Below, in pieces: positions 25,027 to 34,244 of a DNA stretch of 36,940 nucleotides. The position numbers and the translations under genes are program-made. Source of the stretch: Burkholderiales bacterium (GTDB taxonomy: Bacteria; Pseudomonadota; Gammaproteobacteria; Burkholderiales; Thiobacteraceae). Each line of letters starts with the position of its first letter. The first letter of the stretch is position 1. Where the stretch lies: NCBI GenBank assembly GCA_030681095.1, contig JAUXTZ010000386.1, forward strand, positions 1 through 36,940, in the 5' to 3' direction. The notes below the pieces were generated by a model that ran no database searches, was not told the DNA's origin, and saw only the letters and a program-made list of their open reading frames with translations.

Positions 25027-25824
25027 TTATACAAAACCACCGAACAATCGGGCGAGCTCCGCGCCGGGGTCTGGCGCACGCATGAACACCTCGCCCACCA
25101 AAAAGGCATTAACCTGGCTTTTCCGCATCTTCGCCACATCTTCAGGGGTAAGGATGCCGCTTTCGGTGATGACCATGCGCTCTTGGGGAATGCGTGGCAG
25201 CAGTTCGAGGGTGGTTTCGAGCTTGGTCTCGAAGGTGCGCAGGTTGCGGTTGTTGATGCCGATCAATGGGGTTTTGAGCTGCAAGGCCATATCCAACTCC
25301 GCGCCATCGTGCGACTCGACCAACACAGCCATGCCGAGGCTGTGGGCGAGGGCTTCGAGTTCTTGCATCTGCGCAAGGCTCAAGGCGGCGACGATGAGCA
25401 GGATGCAATCCGCGCCCATGGCGCGCGCCTCATAGACTTGATACGGGTCGATCATGAAGTCTTTGCGCAACACCGGTAGGTCGCAAGCGTCGCGGGCCTC
25501 GCGCAGATAACCGGGGCTGCCTTGAAAGAAGTCTTTGTCAGTGAGCACTGACAGGCAGGCTGCGCCGTGCTTGGCATAGCTCGCTGCGATTTCGCCGGGT
25601 TGAAAATCTGCTCGCAGCACACCCTTGCTGGGGCTGGCTTTTTTGATTTCGGCGATCACGGCCGGCTGGCCGGCAGCGATTTTGGCTTGGAGTGCGCCTG
25701 TAAAATCGCGCGGCGGTGGCACAAATTCGGCGGCGGCACGTATGGCTTCGAATGGCTCAACCTGCTTTGCGGCGGCGATTTCGATTGCTTTGACGGCGAG
25801 AATTTTGTTGAGAATGTCACTCAT
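25027..25824 (-). CDS. trpC: Indole-3-glycerol phosphate synthase
   Basis: [20 protein letters not shown]...[52 protein letters not shown]. Confidence 0.98.
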   Translation of the reverse strand: MSDILNKILAVKAIEIAAAKQVEPFEAIRAAAEFVPPPRDFTGALQAKIAAGQPAVIAEIKKASPSKGVLRADFQPGEIAASYAKHGAACLSVLTDKDFFQGSPGYLREARDACDLPVLRKDFMIDPYQVYEARAMGADCILLIVAALSLAQMQELEALAHSLGMAVLVESHDGAELDMALQLKTPLIGINNRNLRTFETKLETTLELLPRIPQERMVITESGILTPEDVAKMRKSQVNAFLVGEVFMRAPDPGAELARLFGGFV

Positions 25825-26852
25825 GGCTTCGGCGCGAATCTCTGCGTAAAGGATGCCAACGCTTGGAGTTTTGCTTTAGCGGCTCCGCTTTCGATCGCGG
25901 TTCGCGCTTTGGCAATGCCTTCTTGCAGCGTAACAGCCACACCGCCGACATAGATCGCCGCGCCGGCATTTAAGGCAACGATATCCTTGGCCGGGCCATC
26001 ATGGTTGTCGAATACCGATAAGAGCATAGCTTTGGCTTCGTCGATGTTATGCACCGCGAGTTTTTCCGAGGAGCAGTTATCCAGACCGAATTGCTGCGGG
26101 TTCACGGTGTATTCGCTCACATCGCCCTCGCGCAGCTCTGCCACATAAGTGTCGCCGCCCAAGCTGATTTCATCCAAGCCATCTGCCGCATGCACCACCA
26201 ATACATGGTGGCTGCCGAGCTGTTGCAACACTTGTGCGAGCTTGGGCACCAGGTCGCGGTGAAACACGCCCATGACTTGATTTTGCGCCCCCGCCGGGTT
26301 GGTCATCGGGCCGAGCAGGTTGAACAGCGTGCGCACCCCCAATTCGCGCCGCACCGGGGCGGCATGTTTCATCGCACTGTGATGATTGGGCGCGAACATG
26401 AAGCCGACGCCGATCTCGTGCACGGCTTGGGCTACTTGCTCCGGCGTGAGGTTGACGTTGACGCCGAGCGCTTCCAATACATCCGCGCTGCCGCAGGTGC
26501 TGGAGACGGAACGCCCGCCGTGTTTCGCGACTTTGACACCGGCCGCCGCCGCGACAAAAGCGCTGGCGGTGGAGATGTTGAAGGTGTGCGCGCCGTCGCC
26601 GCCGGTGCCGCAGGTATCGACCAGATTCGCTTCGCCCGTCACCGGCACCTTGGTGGACAACTCGCGCATGACTTGCGCGGCAGCAGCGATCTCAGTCACG
26701 GTCTCGCCTTTGGCGCGCAGCGCGACAAGGATACCCGCGATTTGCACCGGGGTCAGTTCGCCGCTCATGATCTGATGCATGACGGACAACATCTCATCAC
26801 GGGTGAGATCGCGCTTTTCGATGAGGGTGGTTAGTGCGGTTTTGACGTCCAT
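25821..26852 (-). CDS. trpD: Anthranilate phosphoribosyltransferase
   Basis: [53 protein letters not shown]. Confidence 0.98.
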   Translation of the reverse strand: MDVKTALTTLIEKRDLTRDEMLSVMHQIMSGELTPVQIAGILVALRAKGETVTEIAAAAQVMRELSTKVPVTGEANLVDTCGTGGDGAHTFNISTASAFVAAAAGVKVAKHGGRSVSSTCGSADVLEALGVNVNLTPEQVAQAVHEIGVGFMFAPNHHSAMKHAAPVRRELGVRTLFNLLGPMTNPAGAQNQVMGVFHRDLVPKLAQVLQQLGSHHVLVVHAADGLDEISLGGDTYVAELREGDVSEYTVNPQQFGLDNCSSEKLAVHNIDEAKAMLLSVFDNHDGPAKDIVALNAGAAIYVGGVAVTLQEGIAKARTAIESGAAKAKLQALASFTQRFAPKP

Positions 26853-26887
26853 GAATTTTACCTACTAGATAATCGCAAAGAGCGTGG

Positions 26888-26916
26888 CGTCATTCCGGCG
26901 CATGCCGGAATCCAGT
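26888..26916. repeat. left inverted repeat of GIY-YIG unit B (cgtcattccggcgcatgccggaatccagt)
   Basis: Reverse complement matches 27218-27246 with 2 mismatches in 29. Confidence 0.9.
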
Positions 26917-27206
26917 TACACAAGATCAAGATACAAATCACGCCAATCAGGGTTGCTTGTTTCGATCAGTTCGAGCTTCCACTTGCGCTTCCACTCTTTG
27001 ATCGTTTTTTCGCGGGCAATCGCGTCCAACATGTTTTCGTGCAACTCAAACCAAACCAACATGTGCACACCGTAGCGCTTGGTGAAGCCCTCTACGACGT
27101 TATCCTTGTGCTGCCACACTCGCTTGACGAGATCAGAAGTAACGCCCACATACAGCGTGCCGTTCCTGCGACTGGCCAGGATGTAAACACATGGCTGCTT
27201 GGACAT
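26916..27206 (-). CDS. GIY-YIG (URI) domain endonuclease-like protein, copy B
   Basis: MSKQPCVYILASRRNGTLYVGVTSDLVKRVWQHKDNVVEGFTKRYGVHMLVWFELHENMLDAIAREKTIKEWKRKWKLELIE. Confidence 0.93.
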   Translation of the reverse strand: MSKQPCVYILASRRNGTLYVGVTSDLVKRVWQHKDNVVEGFTKRYGVHMLVWFELHENMLDAIAREKTIKEWKRKWKLELIETSNPDWRDLYLDLV

Positions 27207-27217
27207 CTGCCGAGTTT

Positions 27218-27246
27218 ACTGGATTCCGGCTTACGCCGGAATGACG
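27218..27246. repeat. right inverted repeat of GIY-YIG unit B (actggattccggcttacgccggaatgacg)
   Basis: Inverted copy of 26888-26916. Confidence 0.9.
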
Positions 27247-27282
27247 CCGAGGGGGCCGCTAGGGTGCAGCATGGCGCAGAAC

Positions 27283-27852
27283 TTATCGCGTATTGGTGAG
27301 GAAATTCTCCAACATCGCATGCCCATGCTCGGTCAGGATCGACTCCGGATGAAACTGCACGCCCTCCACTGCCAGCGTCTTATGCCGCACGCCCATGATC
27401 TCGCCGTCATCCGTCCATGCGGTAATCTCCAAACACTCGGGAAGCGACTCGCGCTCGATCACTAAGGAGTGATAACGCGTCGCGGTGAACGGACTCGGCA
27501 AGCCGGCGAACACGCCGACATCCTTGTGATGAATCTCGGAAGTTTTGCCATGCATAAGTTGCTTCGCATGCACGATCTTGCCGCCGAATGCTTGGCCGAT
27601 GCTCTGATGCCCGAGGCACACGCCGAGAATCGGGATCTTGCCGGCGAATTGTTTAATCGTCGGCACCGACACCCCTGCTTCATTCGGCGTACAAGGGCCA
27701 GGGGAAATCACGATGTGATCGGGCTTGAGCGCGGCGATGCGATCAAGATCAATCTCGTCGTTACGGTACACCTGCACCGCTTGCCCCAGCTCGCCAAAAT
27801 ATTGCACCAGGTTGTAGGTGAAGGAATCGTAGTTATCGATCATCAGAAGCAT
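27283..27852 (-). CDS. trpG: Anthranilate synthase component II (glutamine amidotransferase)
   Basis: [23 protein letters not shown]...[15 protein letters not shown]...[17 protein letters not shown]...[14 protein letters not shown]. Confidence 0.98.
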   Translation of the reverse strand: MLLMIDNYDSFTYNLVQYFGELGQAVQVYRNDEIDLDRIAALKPDHIVISPGPCTPNEAGVSVPTIKQFAGKIPILGVCLGHQSIGQAFGGKIVHAKQLMHGKTSEIHHKDVGVFAGLPSPFTATRYHSLVIERESLPECLEITAWTDDGEIMGVRHKTLAVEGVQFHPESILTEHGHAMLENFLTNTR

Positions 27853-27861
27853 GTCATCACC

Positions 27862-29337
27862 TCATTCATGCCGCGTATCCAGTCCGCTTAATGCCAGCTC
27901 CGCCGCACGCAGCACGGCGCGGGCCTTGTTGCAGGTTTCGGTCCATTCGCTGGCGGGAACGGAATCGGCAACGATGCCGGCGCCGGCTTGTACATAGAGC
28001 GTGCCGTCTTTGACCACTGCAGTGCGGATGGCGATGGCCAGATCCATATCACCGTTGAAGCCAAGATAACCCACCGCCCCAGCATAGATGCCGCGCTTGG
28101 TCGGCTCCAATTCGTCGATGATTTCCATCGCGCGTACTTTCGGCGCGCCGGACACGGTGCCGGCGGGAAAGGTAGCGCGCAGCACGTCCATTGCATTGAG
28201 ATCGGCTTTGAGCGTGCCATCCACGTTGGAGACAATATGCATCACGTGCGAGTAGCGCTCGATCAGCATGTTTTCGGTCACGCGCACGCTGCCGGTTTGC
28301 GCCACGCGCCCCACATCATTGCGCCCCAAATCCATCAACATTAAATGCTCGGCACGTTCTTTCGGGTCCGCCAGCAAATCCTCGGCCAAGGCGCGATCTT
28401 CGTCGGCCGTCTTGCCGCGCGGGCGGGTGCCGGCGATGGGGCGCACGGTGACCGTACCTTGCTCCAAACGTACCAAAATTTCGGGCGAAGCGCCCACCAC
28501 TTGAAATGCGCCGAAATCGCAGTAGAACATATAGGGTGAGGGGTTGAGGCTACGTAGCGCGCGATACAAAGTGAGCGGGTGCGCGTCGAAGGGTTGGCTC
28601 ATGCGCTGCGATAACACCACTTGCATGATGTCGCCATCGAGAATGTAGTGCTTGGCTTTTTCCACCGCGTCTTTGAATCCAGCTTCGCCGAATTCGGACT
28701 GCGCGGCTTGCGCCGGCAACGGCGTGGCGTGAGGCGCTTCCACTGGCGCGCGCAATTGCCGGCGCAATTCATTCAAGCGCCGCTGCGCTTCGGGATAGGC
28801 GTTCGGTGCGCTGGGATCGGCATAGACGATCAGATAGAGCTTGCCGAATACGTTGTCCACCACCGCCAATTCTTCCGACAGCAACAGCAAAATATCCGGC
28901 GCGCCAATCACATCCGGCTTGTGCGTTTTGGCCAGCTTCTTCTCGATATAGCGCACGGTGTCGTAGCCGAAATAGCCGACCAGACCGCCGCCGAAACGCG
29001 GCAATCCGGGCAAGGTTGCGGCGCGATAGCGGGCGGAAAAGCTTTGCACAAAGGCGAGCGGATCGTCAGTCTCAATCGTTTCGACAATGCAGTCGTCGGT
29101 CTCGACTGCGACTTGATGCGCGTGCACGATCAAACGCGTCCGCGCCGGCAAGCCGATGAAGGAATAGCGCCCGAAACGCTCGCCGCCCTGCACCGATTCG
29201 AGTAGGTAGGAGTATGGCTGGTTGGCGAGCTTGAGATAAACGGATAAGGGGGTGTCGAGATCGGCCGGCATCTCGAGCACCACGGGGATGCGGTTGTAGC
29301 CAGCAAGGGCTAGCTGATTGAATTCTTGTTCAGTCAT
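27862..29337 (-). CDS. trpE: Anthranilate synthase component I
   Basis: [19 protein letters not shown]...[26 protein letters not shown]...[44 protein letters not shown]. Confidence 0.98.
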   Translation of the reverse strand: MTEQEFNQLALAGYNRIPVVLEMPADLDTPLSVYLKLANQPYSYLLESVQGGERFGRYSFIGLPARTRLIVHAHQVAVETDDCIVETIETDDPLAFVQSFSARYRAATLPGLPRFGGGLVGYFGYDTVRYIEKKLAKTHKPDVIGAPDILLLLSEELAVVDNVFGKLYLIVYADPSAPNAYPEAQRRLNELRRQLRAPVEAPHATPLPAQAAQSEFGEAGFKDAVEKAKHYILDGDIMQVVLSQRMSQPFDAHPLTLYRALRSLNPSPYMFYCDFGAFQVVGASPEILVRLEQGTVTVRPIAGTRPRGKTADEDRALAEDLLADPKERAEHLMLMDLGRNDVGRVAQTGSVRVTENMLIERYSHVMHIVSNVDGTLKADLNAMDVLRATFPAGTVSGAPKVRAMEIIDELEPTKRGIYAGAVGYLGFNGDMDLAIAIRTAVVKDGTLYVQAGAGIVADSVPASEWTETCNKARAVLRAAELALSGLDTRHE

Positions 29338-29350
29338 TGGCTTGGCTCCG

Positions 29351-29430
29351 AAAAAAGGTCATCACTCGGGCGATAAAATGGCCCGTCCCTAGCATGTGCG
29401 CTAGGGGCGCCATCGCAATACGCGAGTGAT
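29351..29430 (-). promoter_or_regulatory. nested inverted repeats between gph and trpE followed by T6; candidate trp attenuator
   Basis: Plus strand: atcactcg (29361-29368)/cgagtgat (29423-29430); ccctagc (29387-29393)/gctaggg (29400-29406); aaaaaa at 29351-29356 gives T6 on the minus strand. Confidence 0.5.
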
Positions 29431-29442
29431 ATCCTTTTTCAT
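29401..29442 (-). CDS. candidate trp leader peptide MKKDITRVLRWRP
   Basis: 13-codon ORF starting 2 nt after the gph stop, with aagg upstream; single Trp codon (29410-29412); stop lies in the central hairpin. Confidence 0.35.
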   Translation of the reverse strand: MKKDITRVLRWRP

Positions 29443-29444
29443 CC

Positions 29445-30155
29445 TCAGCCTTTTACCACGGCCTTCGCCGCTTCCAGCAGGCTAGGCACGATCGCATCCA
29501 CATCCAGCTCGCGCACATCGCGGCCGCGATTGTAGCCGTAGGGCACCACGAACACGGGGCAACCGGCGGCGCGGGCGGCTTGCGCGTCATTGAGCGAGTC
29601 GCCGATCAGCAGCAGATCAGCGGGTTGAATGCCGAATTCTTTGCACGCATGCAGCAGCGGCAGCGGGTCGGGCTTTTTCTTGGGCAGGGTATCGCCGGAG
29701 AGAATCAATTCGAAGTAATCGAACAGCCCCGTGTCTTTCAGCAGCGGCACGGTGAATTTTTCCGCCTTGTTGGTGATGCAGGCGATGCGAAACCCAGCTT
29801 GCTTGAGCGCGGCCAAGCCTTCCACCACACCGGGGAAAGCACGGCTCTTGCGACTCACATGCGCGCCGTAGTGCTTTTCATACAGCGGCAAGGCACGGCC
29901 AAACAATTCGGCATCGGGTTCGGCATCCATCTGCCGTGTCAGCACGCGCTTCACTAAGCGCGACACGCCGTTGCCGATGTAGGTTTTCACCGTCGCCAGA
30001 TCAATCGGCGGCAAACTCAACTCGCTCGCCATCGCCATCGCGGCATCGGCCAGATCCGGCGCTGTGTCGAGCAGCGTGCCGTCGAGGTCGATGACCACGG
30101 CTTTAACCGCAAGCGGCAGCGGGAAGTCGGCTTTAGCTTGTATCACAGCAGACAT
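29445..30155 (-). CDS. gph: Phosphoglycolate phosphatase (HAD family)
   Basis: VKAVVIDLDGTLLDTAPDLADAAMAMASEL...LLIGDSLNDAQAARAAGCPVFVVPYGYNRG. Confidence 0.95.
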   Translation of the reverse strand: MSAVIQAKADFPLPLAVKAVVIDLDGTLLDTAPDLADAAMAMASELSLPPIDLATVKTYIGNGVSRLVKRVLTRQMDAEPDAELFGRALPLYEKHYGAHVSRKSRAFPGVVEGLAALKQAGFRIACITNKAEKFTVPLLKDTGLFDYFELILSGDTLPKKKPDPLPLLHACKEFGIQPADLLLIGDSLNDAQAARAAGCPVFVVPYGYNRGRDVRELDVDAIVPSLLEAAKAVVKG

Positions 30156-30166
30156 GATGTGCCGAC

Positions 30167-30865
30167 TTAAACCTTCGCCAACTCAGCGCGCAGCGCGCCG
30201 ATGATCGTATCGTAGCGGTGTGCATCGCTATCCTTCGCCGCGCCGAACACGGCGGAACCGGCCACAAAGGTATCGGCACCCGCACGGGCGATTTCAGCGA
30301 TGTTGTTGGTCTTCACGCCGCCGTCGATTTCGAGCCAAATTTTCTTGCCGGTCTTCGCCGTATAGGCGTCAATTTTCTGGCGCGCGAGGCGTAGCTTGGT
30401 CAGCGCTTCGGGAATAAAACTTTGGCCGCCGAAGCCGGGGTTGACGGACATCAGCAAAATCATGTCGATCTTGTCCATCACGTGATCCATCAGATCGAGC
30501 GGAGTCGCTGGGTTGAACACGAGACCTGCTTGGCAGCCGTTTTCCTTGATCAGCGCCAGGGTGCGATCAATGTGCTCGGAGGCTTCCGGGTGGAAGGTGA
30601 TGATGTTGGCACCGGCTTTGGCAAAATCGGGAATGATGCGATCCACCGGTTTTACCATCAGGTGCACATCGATGATGGCGTCGGTCAGCGGGCGAATTGC
30701 CTCGCAGATCAAGGGGCCGATGGTTAAGTTAGGCACATAATGGTTGTCCATTACGTCGAAATGGATAATGTCCGCACCGGCGGCGATGACATTGGTGATT
30801 TCCTCGCCTAGCTTGGCGAAATTCGCCGAGAGAATGCTCGGCGCGATACGGTAGTTGCTTCCCAT
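30167..30865 (-). CDS. rpe: Ribulose-phosphate 3-epimerase
   Basis: [47 protein letters not shown]...[15 protein letters not shown]; internal start [10 protein letters not shown]. Confidence 0.97.
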   Translation of the reverse strand: MGSNYRIAPSILSANFAKLGEEITNVIAAGADIIHFDVMDNHYVPNLTIGPLICEAIRPLTDAIIDVHLMVKPVDRIIPDFAKAGANIITFHPEASEHIDRTLALIKENGCQAGLVFNPATPLDLMDHVMDKIDMILLMSVNPGFGGQSFIPEALTKLRLARQKIDAYTAKTGKKIWLEIDGGVKTNNIAEIARAGADTFVAGSAVFGAAKDSDAHRYDTIIGALRAELAKV

Positions 30866-30954
30866 GACGATTCCTTCATCCCAAACAAAGCCTTGCATTT
30901 TACCCGCAAACCGCTTTCCTTGCCTATGCGCGTAAATTGAGGTGCAATAGCGGA

Positions 30955-31338
30955 ATGGCCGACAGCAAAAAATACGAAATCCAAGTGACCACCGAGGTGG
31001 AATACATTCCCGAGCAATCGAGCGAGGAGCAAGATCGCTATGTGTTCGCCTACACCATCACCATCACCAACACCGGTTCGATCCCGGCGCAATTGATCAG
31101 CCGCCATTGGGTCATCACCGATGCCGCCAACAGTGTGCAGGAAGTGCGCGGCCTAGGCGTCGTGGGCGAGCAGCCTCTTTTGAAACCGGGCGAGAGCTTC
31201 GAATACACCAGCGGTTCCGCCATCGCCACGCCGGTGGGCACCATGAAGGGCACGTATCAAATGGTGGCGGAAGATGGCACCAAATTCGATGCGGAGATAT
31301 CTGAATTCACACTCAGCATGCCGCGAGTGCTGCACTGA
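30955..31338 (+). CDS. apaG: ApaG family protein
   Basis: [51 protein letters not shown]...[25 protein letters not shown]; start MADSKKYEI. Confidence 0.96.
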   Translation: MADSKKYEIQVTTEVEYIPEQSSEEQDRYVFAYTITITNTGSIPAQLISRHWVITDAANSVQEVRGLGVVGEQPLLKPGESFEYTSGSAIATPVGTMKGTYQMVAEDGTKFDAEISEFTLSMPRVLH

Positions 31339-31382
31339 TTTAATCGGTTGTTCGTGGCGGAATAAGCCCGATCCCCAAACGA

Positions 31383-31493
31383 TTATTTCTGTTCGTCGTC
31401 TTGTTTATTTTTCTTCGGTAGCGTGAACCAAACAATGAATACCAGTAAGAATAGTGCTACACCCGCTTCCAGCAATAACCAGACCAAGTCCAT
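31383..31493 (-). CDS. 36-aa single-transmembrane small protein
   Basis: MDLVWLLLEAGVALFLLVFIVWFTLPKKNKQDDEQK; hydrophobic helix plus charged tail; absent from the ORF track because of its length. Confidence 0.55.
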   Translation of the reverse strand: MDLVWLLLEAGVALFLLVFIVWFTLPKKNKQDDEQK

Positions 31494-31523
31494 CATTTCC
31501 CGCCGTTTCATCGTCAATTGAAA

Positions 31524-31639
31524 AATGGCGCTTAGCCGCCATTGCTATACTAACGGTCATGGCAGTGGCCACGCTGGAAAATTAAGCTCGCCATGACCGT
31601 TTCCCTCTCTCCTAGCTCTCTCCCGCAAGCGGGAGAGAG
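31524..31639. repeat. cluster of three inverted repeats between the small ORF and mltA
   Basis: aatggcg/cgccatt (31524-31543); aacggtcatggc/gccatgaccgtt (31552-31601); ctctctcccgc-aa-gcgggagagag (31616-31639). Confidence 0.75.
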
Positions 31640-31699
31640 GGACTTAGACTCGTTACACGAGTTTTACTTTACGCAACTTTTTACCGAGATTTTTCTTCC

Positions 31700-32839
31700 A
31701 TGCTCACGCGTCTACGCTGGTTAGCCATTCCCCTGATCGTTCTTCTCGGCGGTTGCGCCATCGCGCCCACACCGCCGGTCACCCCGCCTCCTGTGCCGCC
31801 CAGCGCAGTTTTAAAACCTGCCGATTGGGCGCAATTGCCGGGCTGGGCCGAGAATGATGCGCTGGCCGCCTGGCCGGCATTTTTAGCCAGTTGCGGACCG
31901 CTCAAAAAACAATCCGCGTGGCAAACCGTGTGCGAAGCCGCGACAAAACACACACCGCAAGACGATGCGGCGGTGCGTGTCTTCTTCGAGCGCTGGCTGC
32001 TCCCGCATCAACTCAGCACGACTGACGGCAACGACAGCGGCCTGATTACCGGCTACTACGAACCCCTACTCTTCGGCAGCCGCACACCGACCAGCCGTTA
32101 CCGTTTTCCGCTGTATGCCGTGCCGGAGGATATGTTGATCATCGATCTCACCAACCTCTATCCGGAACTCAAAAATTACCGGCTGCGCGGCCGCGCGGTG
32201 GGCAATCGCGTCCTTCCCTATTACAACCGTTCCGAGATCGAAGCGGGGCGCGCGCCGCTCACTGGAAAGGAATTGCTCTGGGTCGACGATGCGGTGGATT
32301 TGTTCTTCCTGCAAATCCAGGGCTCGGGTCGGGTGCAATTGGAATCGGGCGAAGTGGTACGCGTGGGTTATGCCGATCAGAATGGCCACCCCTATGTTTC
32401 GATCGGAAAAAAACTGGTTGAGATGGGCGAGCTGAGCGTCGATCAAGCTTCGATGCAAGGGATTAAGCAATGGGGCATGCGCAATCCAGAGAAGCTACCG
32501 ACACTGCTTAACAATAATGCCAGCTATGTATTTTTTCGCGAATTGCCGCCATCACCCAATGGGCCGCCGGGTGCGCTGGGCGTGCCCCTCACCGGCGGTC
32601 GCAGCCTTGCCGTTGATCCGCGCGCGGTAACCTTGGGCAGCCCGGTCTATCTCGCCACCACTTTTCCCAATAGCGCGCAACCGCTCAACCGCCTGATGCT
32701 GGCGCAGGATACCGGCGGCGCAATCAAAGGCGTGGTGCGCGCGGATTTCTTTTGGGGGTTTGGTGAAGCAGCGGGCAAGCAAGCCGGCGCGATGCGCCAA
32801 CAGGGGAAGATCTGGGTGTTGTTGCCGAAAGCACCTTAA
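31700..32839 (+). CDS. mltA: Membrane-bound lytic murein transglycosylase A
   Basis: Lipoprotein signal LIVLLGGCA; ITGYYEPLLFGSRTPTSRYRFPLYAVP...IQGSGRVQLESGEVVRVGYADQNGHPYVSIGK...QDTGGAIKGVVRADFFWGFG. Confidence 0.95.
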   Translation: MLTRLRWLAIPLIVLLGGCAIAPTPPVTPPPVPPSAVLKPADWAQLPGWAENDALAAWPAFLASCGPLKKQSAWQTVCEAATKHTPQDDAAVRVFFERWLLPHQLSTTDGNDSGLITGYYEPLLFGSRTPTSRYRFPLYAVPEDMLIIDLTNLYPELKNYRLRGRAVGNRVLPYYNRSEIEAGRAPLTGKELLWVDDAVDLFFLQIQGSGRVQLESGEVVRVGYADQNGHPYVSIGKKLVEMGELSVDQASMQGIKQWGMRNPEKLPTLLNNNASYVFFRELPPSPNGPPGALGVPLTGGRSLAVDPRAVTLGSPVYLATTFPNSAQPLNRLMLAQDTGGAIKGVVRADFFWGFGEAAGKQAGAMRQQGKIWVLLPKAP

Positions 32840-32853
32840 GAAAAAACCTGTTT

Positions 32854-32895
32854 ACCGCGAAGGAACCCAAAAGTAATCAGATTTTCCTTCGCGGT
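32854..32895 (-). terminator. 12-bp perfect inverted repeat between convergent genes; terminator-like for the minus-strand gene
   Basis: accgcgaaggaa ... ttccttcgcggt; on the minus strand the stem is followed after ~7 nt by T6 (32841-32846). Confidence 0.5.
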
Positions 32896-32903
32896 GAAAT
32901 GCC

Positions 32904-33473
32904 TTAATCCCGCACGATCTCGCCTCTAAATCCCACCGCCGTCGCCATGCCCGCCAGTAGCAAGCCCAGCAGAATCAGGATCGGGCCAGCGCCGGTGTTA
33001 ACCACTTGCCACGCCCAGGCTTGATCCAACACCGCGCCCAGTATCAACATACCCGAATGCAGCACCGTGCCAAGGATAAAAGCCCAACTGATCACTTGCT
33101 TCATCCAGGCGCGCTTGCACGTCACGAAACACAGCACGACCCCGACTGCGATATTCAGCAGCGCTTCCAGGTTGCCATGCGCATGTGGCCCGCCCTTGAT
33201 CGAGTCAACTGGCGCACGTGCGTTGATCTGCTGATTGATGCCGAGGATGGCTGCGCTGTTGAGTTGGGCTAGCTTGTCCGGCGCAATCTTGGCCAGCGTT
33301 TCCGGGTCGTCGTAGTTGCTCTGCACCACCTCCGCCAGCTTGCCGGTCGCTGCCACCCGCGCGTTTTGCGCATCCCCCGCAGTGGGCAGCATCGTCTTCA
33401 CCATGTACGGCCCGAGCGCCGCGGTAAGCACCAAGAACAAAAAACCAAATACAATATTTTTCTTGCCGATCAT
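32904..33473 (-). CDS. hypothetical integral membrane protein
   Basis: 189-aa ORF with several hydrophobic segments (IVFGFLFLVLTAALGPYMV; GPILILLGLLLAGMATAVGF). Confidence 0.75.
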   Translation of the reverse strand: MIGKKNIVFGFLFLVLTAALGPYMVKTMLPTAGDAQNARVAATGKLAEVVQSNYDDPETLAKIAPDKLAQLNSAAILGINQQINARAPVDSIKGGPHAHGNLEALLNIAVGVVLCFVTCKRAWMKQVISWAFILGTVLHSGMLILGAVLDQAWAWQVVNTGAGPILILLGLLLAGMATAVGFRGEIVRD

Positions 33474-33495
33474 TTTCCACCCCCATTTTTGGTAA

Positions 33496-34170
33496 TTAAG
33501 GTTCGAAGTTAACGCGATACACCACCCGCGATTTCACCGCGCGGCCCTTGCGCATGGCCGGCTTAAAGCGAGCCTGCTTGAGCCACTCGTTCACCGCCGC
33601 GTCGAACCCATATCCGGGCGGGTTTTCTTCCAGCACCGAGACTTCATCCACGCTGCCGTTTTCATTGAGCATGAATAGTACCAGCACGTCGCCTTTTACC
33701 TCCGCTTTGACCGCTTTGGCAGGGTAATCCGGGCGCACCTGGCTCACCAGCGCCGGGTGCTCATCTACCTCACGCGCCGGGTAATACGTGGGATCAAGCG
33801 GCAACGGCGCATCGAACAGGGTAGGGCTCGCCGCCGCCTCGGGCAATCCGGGCTTGTGCTGCTCTGCTTGTGCTTTCGTACTATCGCTTGGCAGCGCTTG
33901 GGGTGGTGGCTGATATTCCTCCACCCGACTCTTGATGGGTCGATCGATCGCCTTCACCAGAATTTGCTGCGGCGGCGCATCCTGCATGGGCGGAGCCGGC
34001 ATCAACCGCGCCTCAATCGCTGGGCGTGCCTGGCTACCGCGCTCCACCGCACCGACTTGGATGCCGAAAATAATCGCCAAGTGCAACACGAGCGAAAGTT
34101 CGACCATGACCAACAGCCGTACCAGGCTCTTGGCGCGCGGGGATAATGAGGCGGGTTGGATGGCAGTCAT
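33496..34170 (-). CDS. TonB family protein (energy transducer C-terminal domain)
   Basis: N-terminal TM, proline-rich middle, C-term RPDYPAKAVKAEVKGDVLVLFMLNENGSVDEVSVLEENPPGYGFDAAVNEWLKQARFKPAMRKGRAVKSRVVYRVNF. Confidence 0.85.
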   Translation of the reverse strand: MTAIQPASLSPRAKSLVRLLVMVELSLVLHLAIIFGIQVGAVERGSQARPAIEARLMPAPPMQDAPPQQILVKAIDRPIKSRVEEYQPPPQALPSDSTKAQAEQHKPGLPEAAASPTLFDAPLPLDPTYYPAREVDEHPALVSQVRPDYPAKAVKAEVKGDVLVLFMLNENGSVDEVSVLEENPPGYGFDAAVNEWLKQARFKPAMRKGRAVKSRVVYRVNFEP

Positions 34171-34244
34171 GCTTTGAGGGTATTTTAGTCACTCGCCTGA
34201 GCTTTCGGGCGATGCTATGATCGAAAAAATTTCAGGAGACCACC

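Noticed and set aside
26049-26834. 261-aa plus-strand ORF
   Set aside because: Antisense shadow of trpD; His/Gln/Arg-rich without domain motifs.
26888-27246. Target-site duplication flanking GIY-YIG unit B
   Set aside because: Bases outside the inverted repeats (gcgtgg versus ccgagg) show no clear direct duplication, so no TSD is claimed.
28621-29205. 194-aa plus-strand ORF
   Set aside because: Antisense shadow of trpE.
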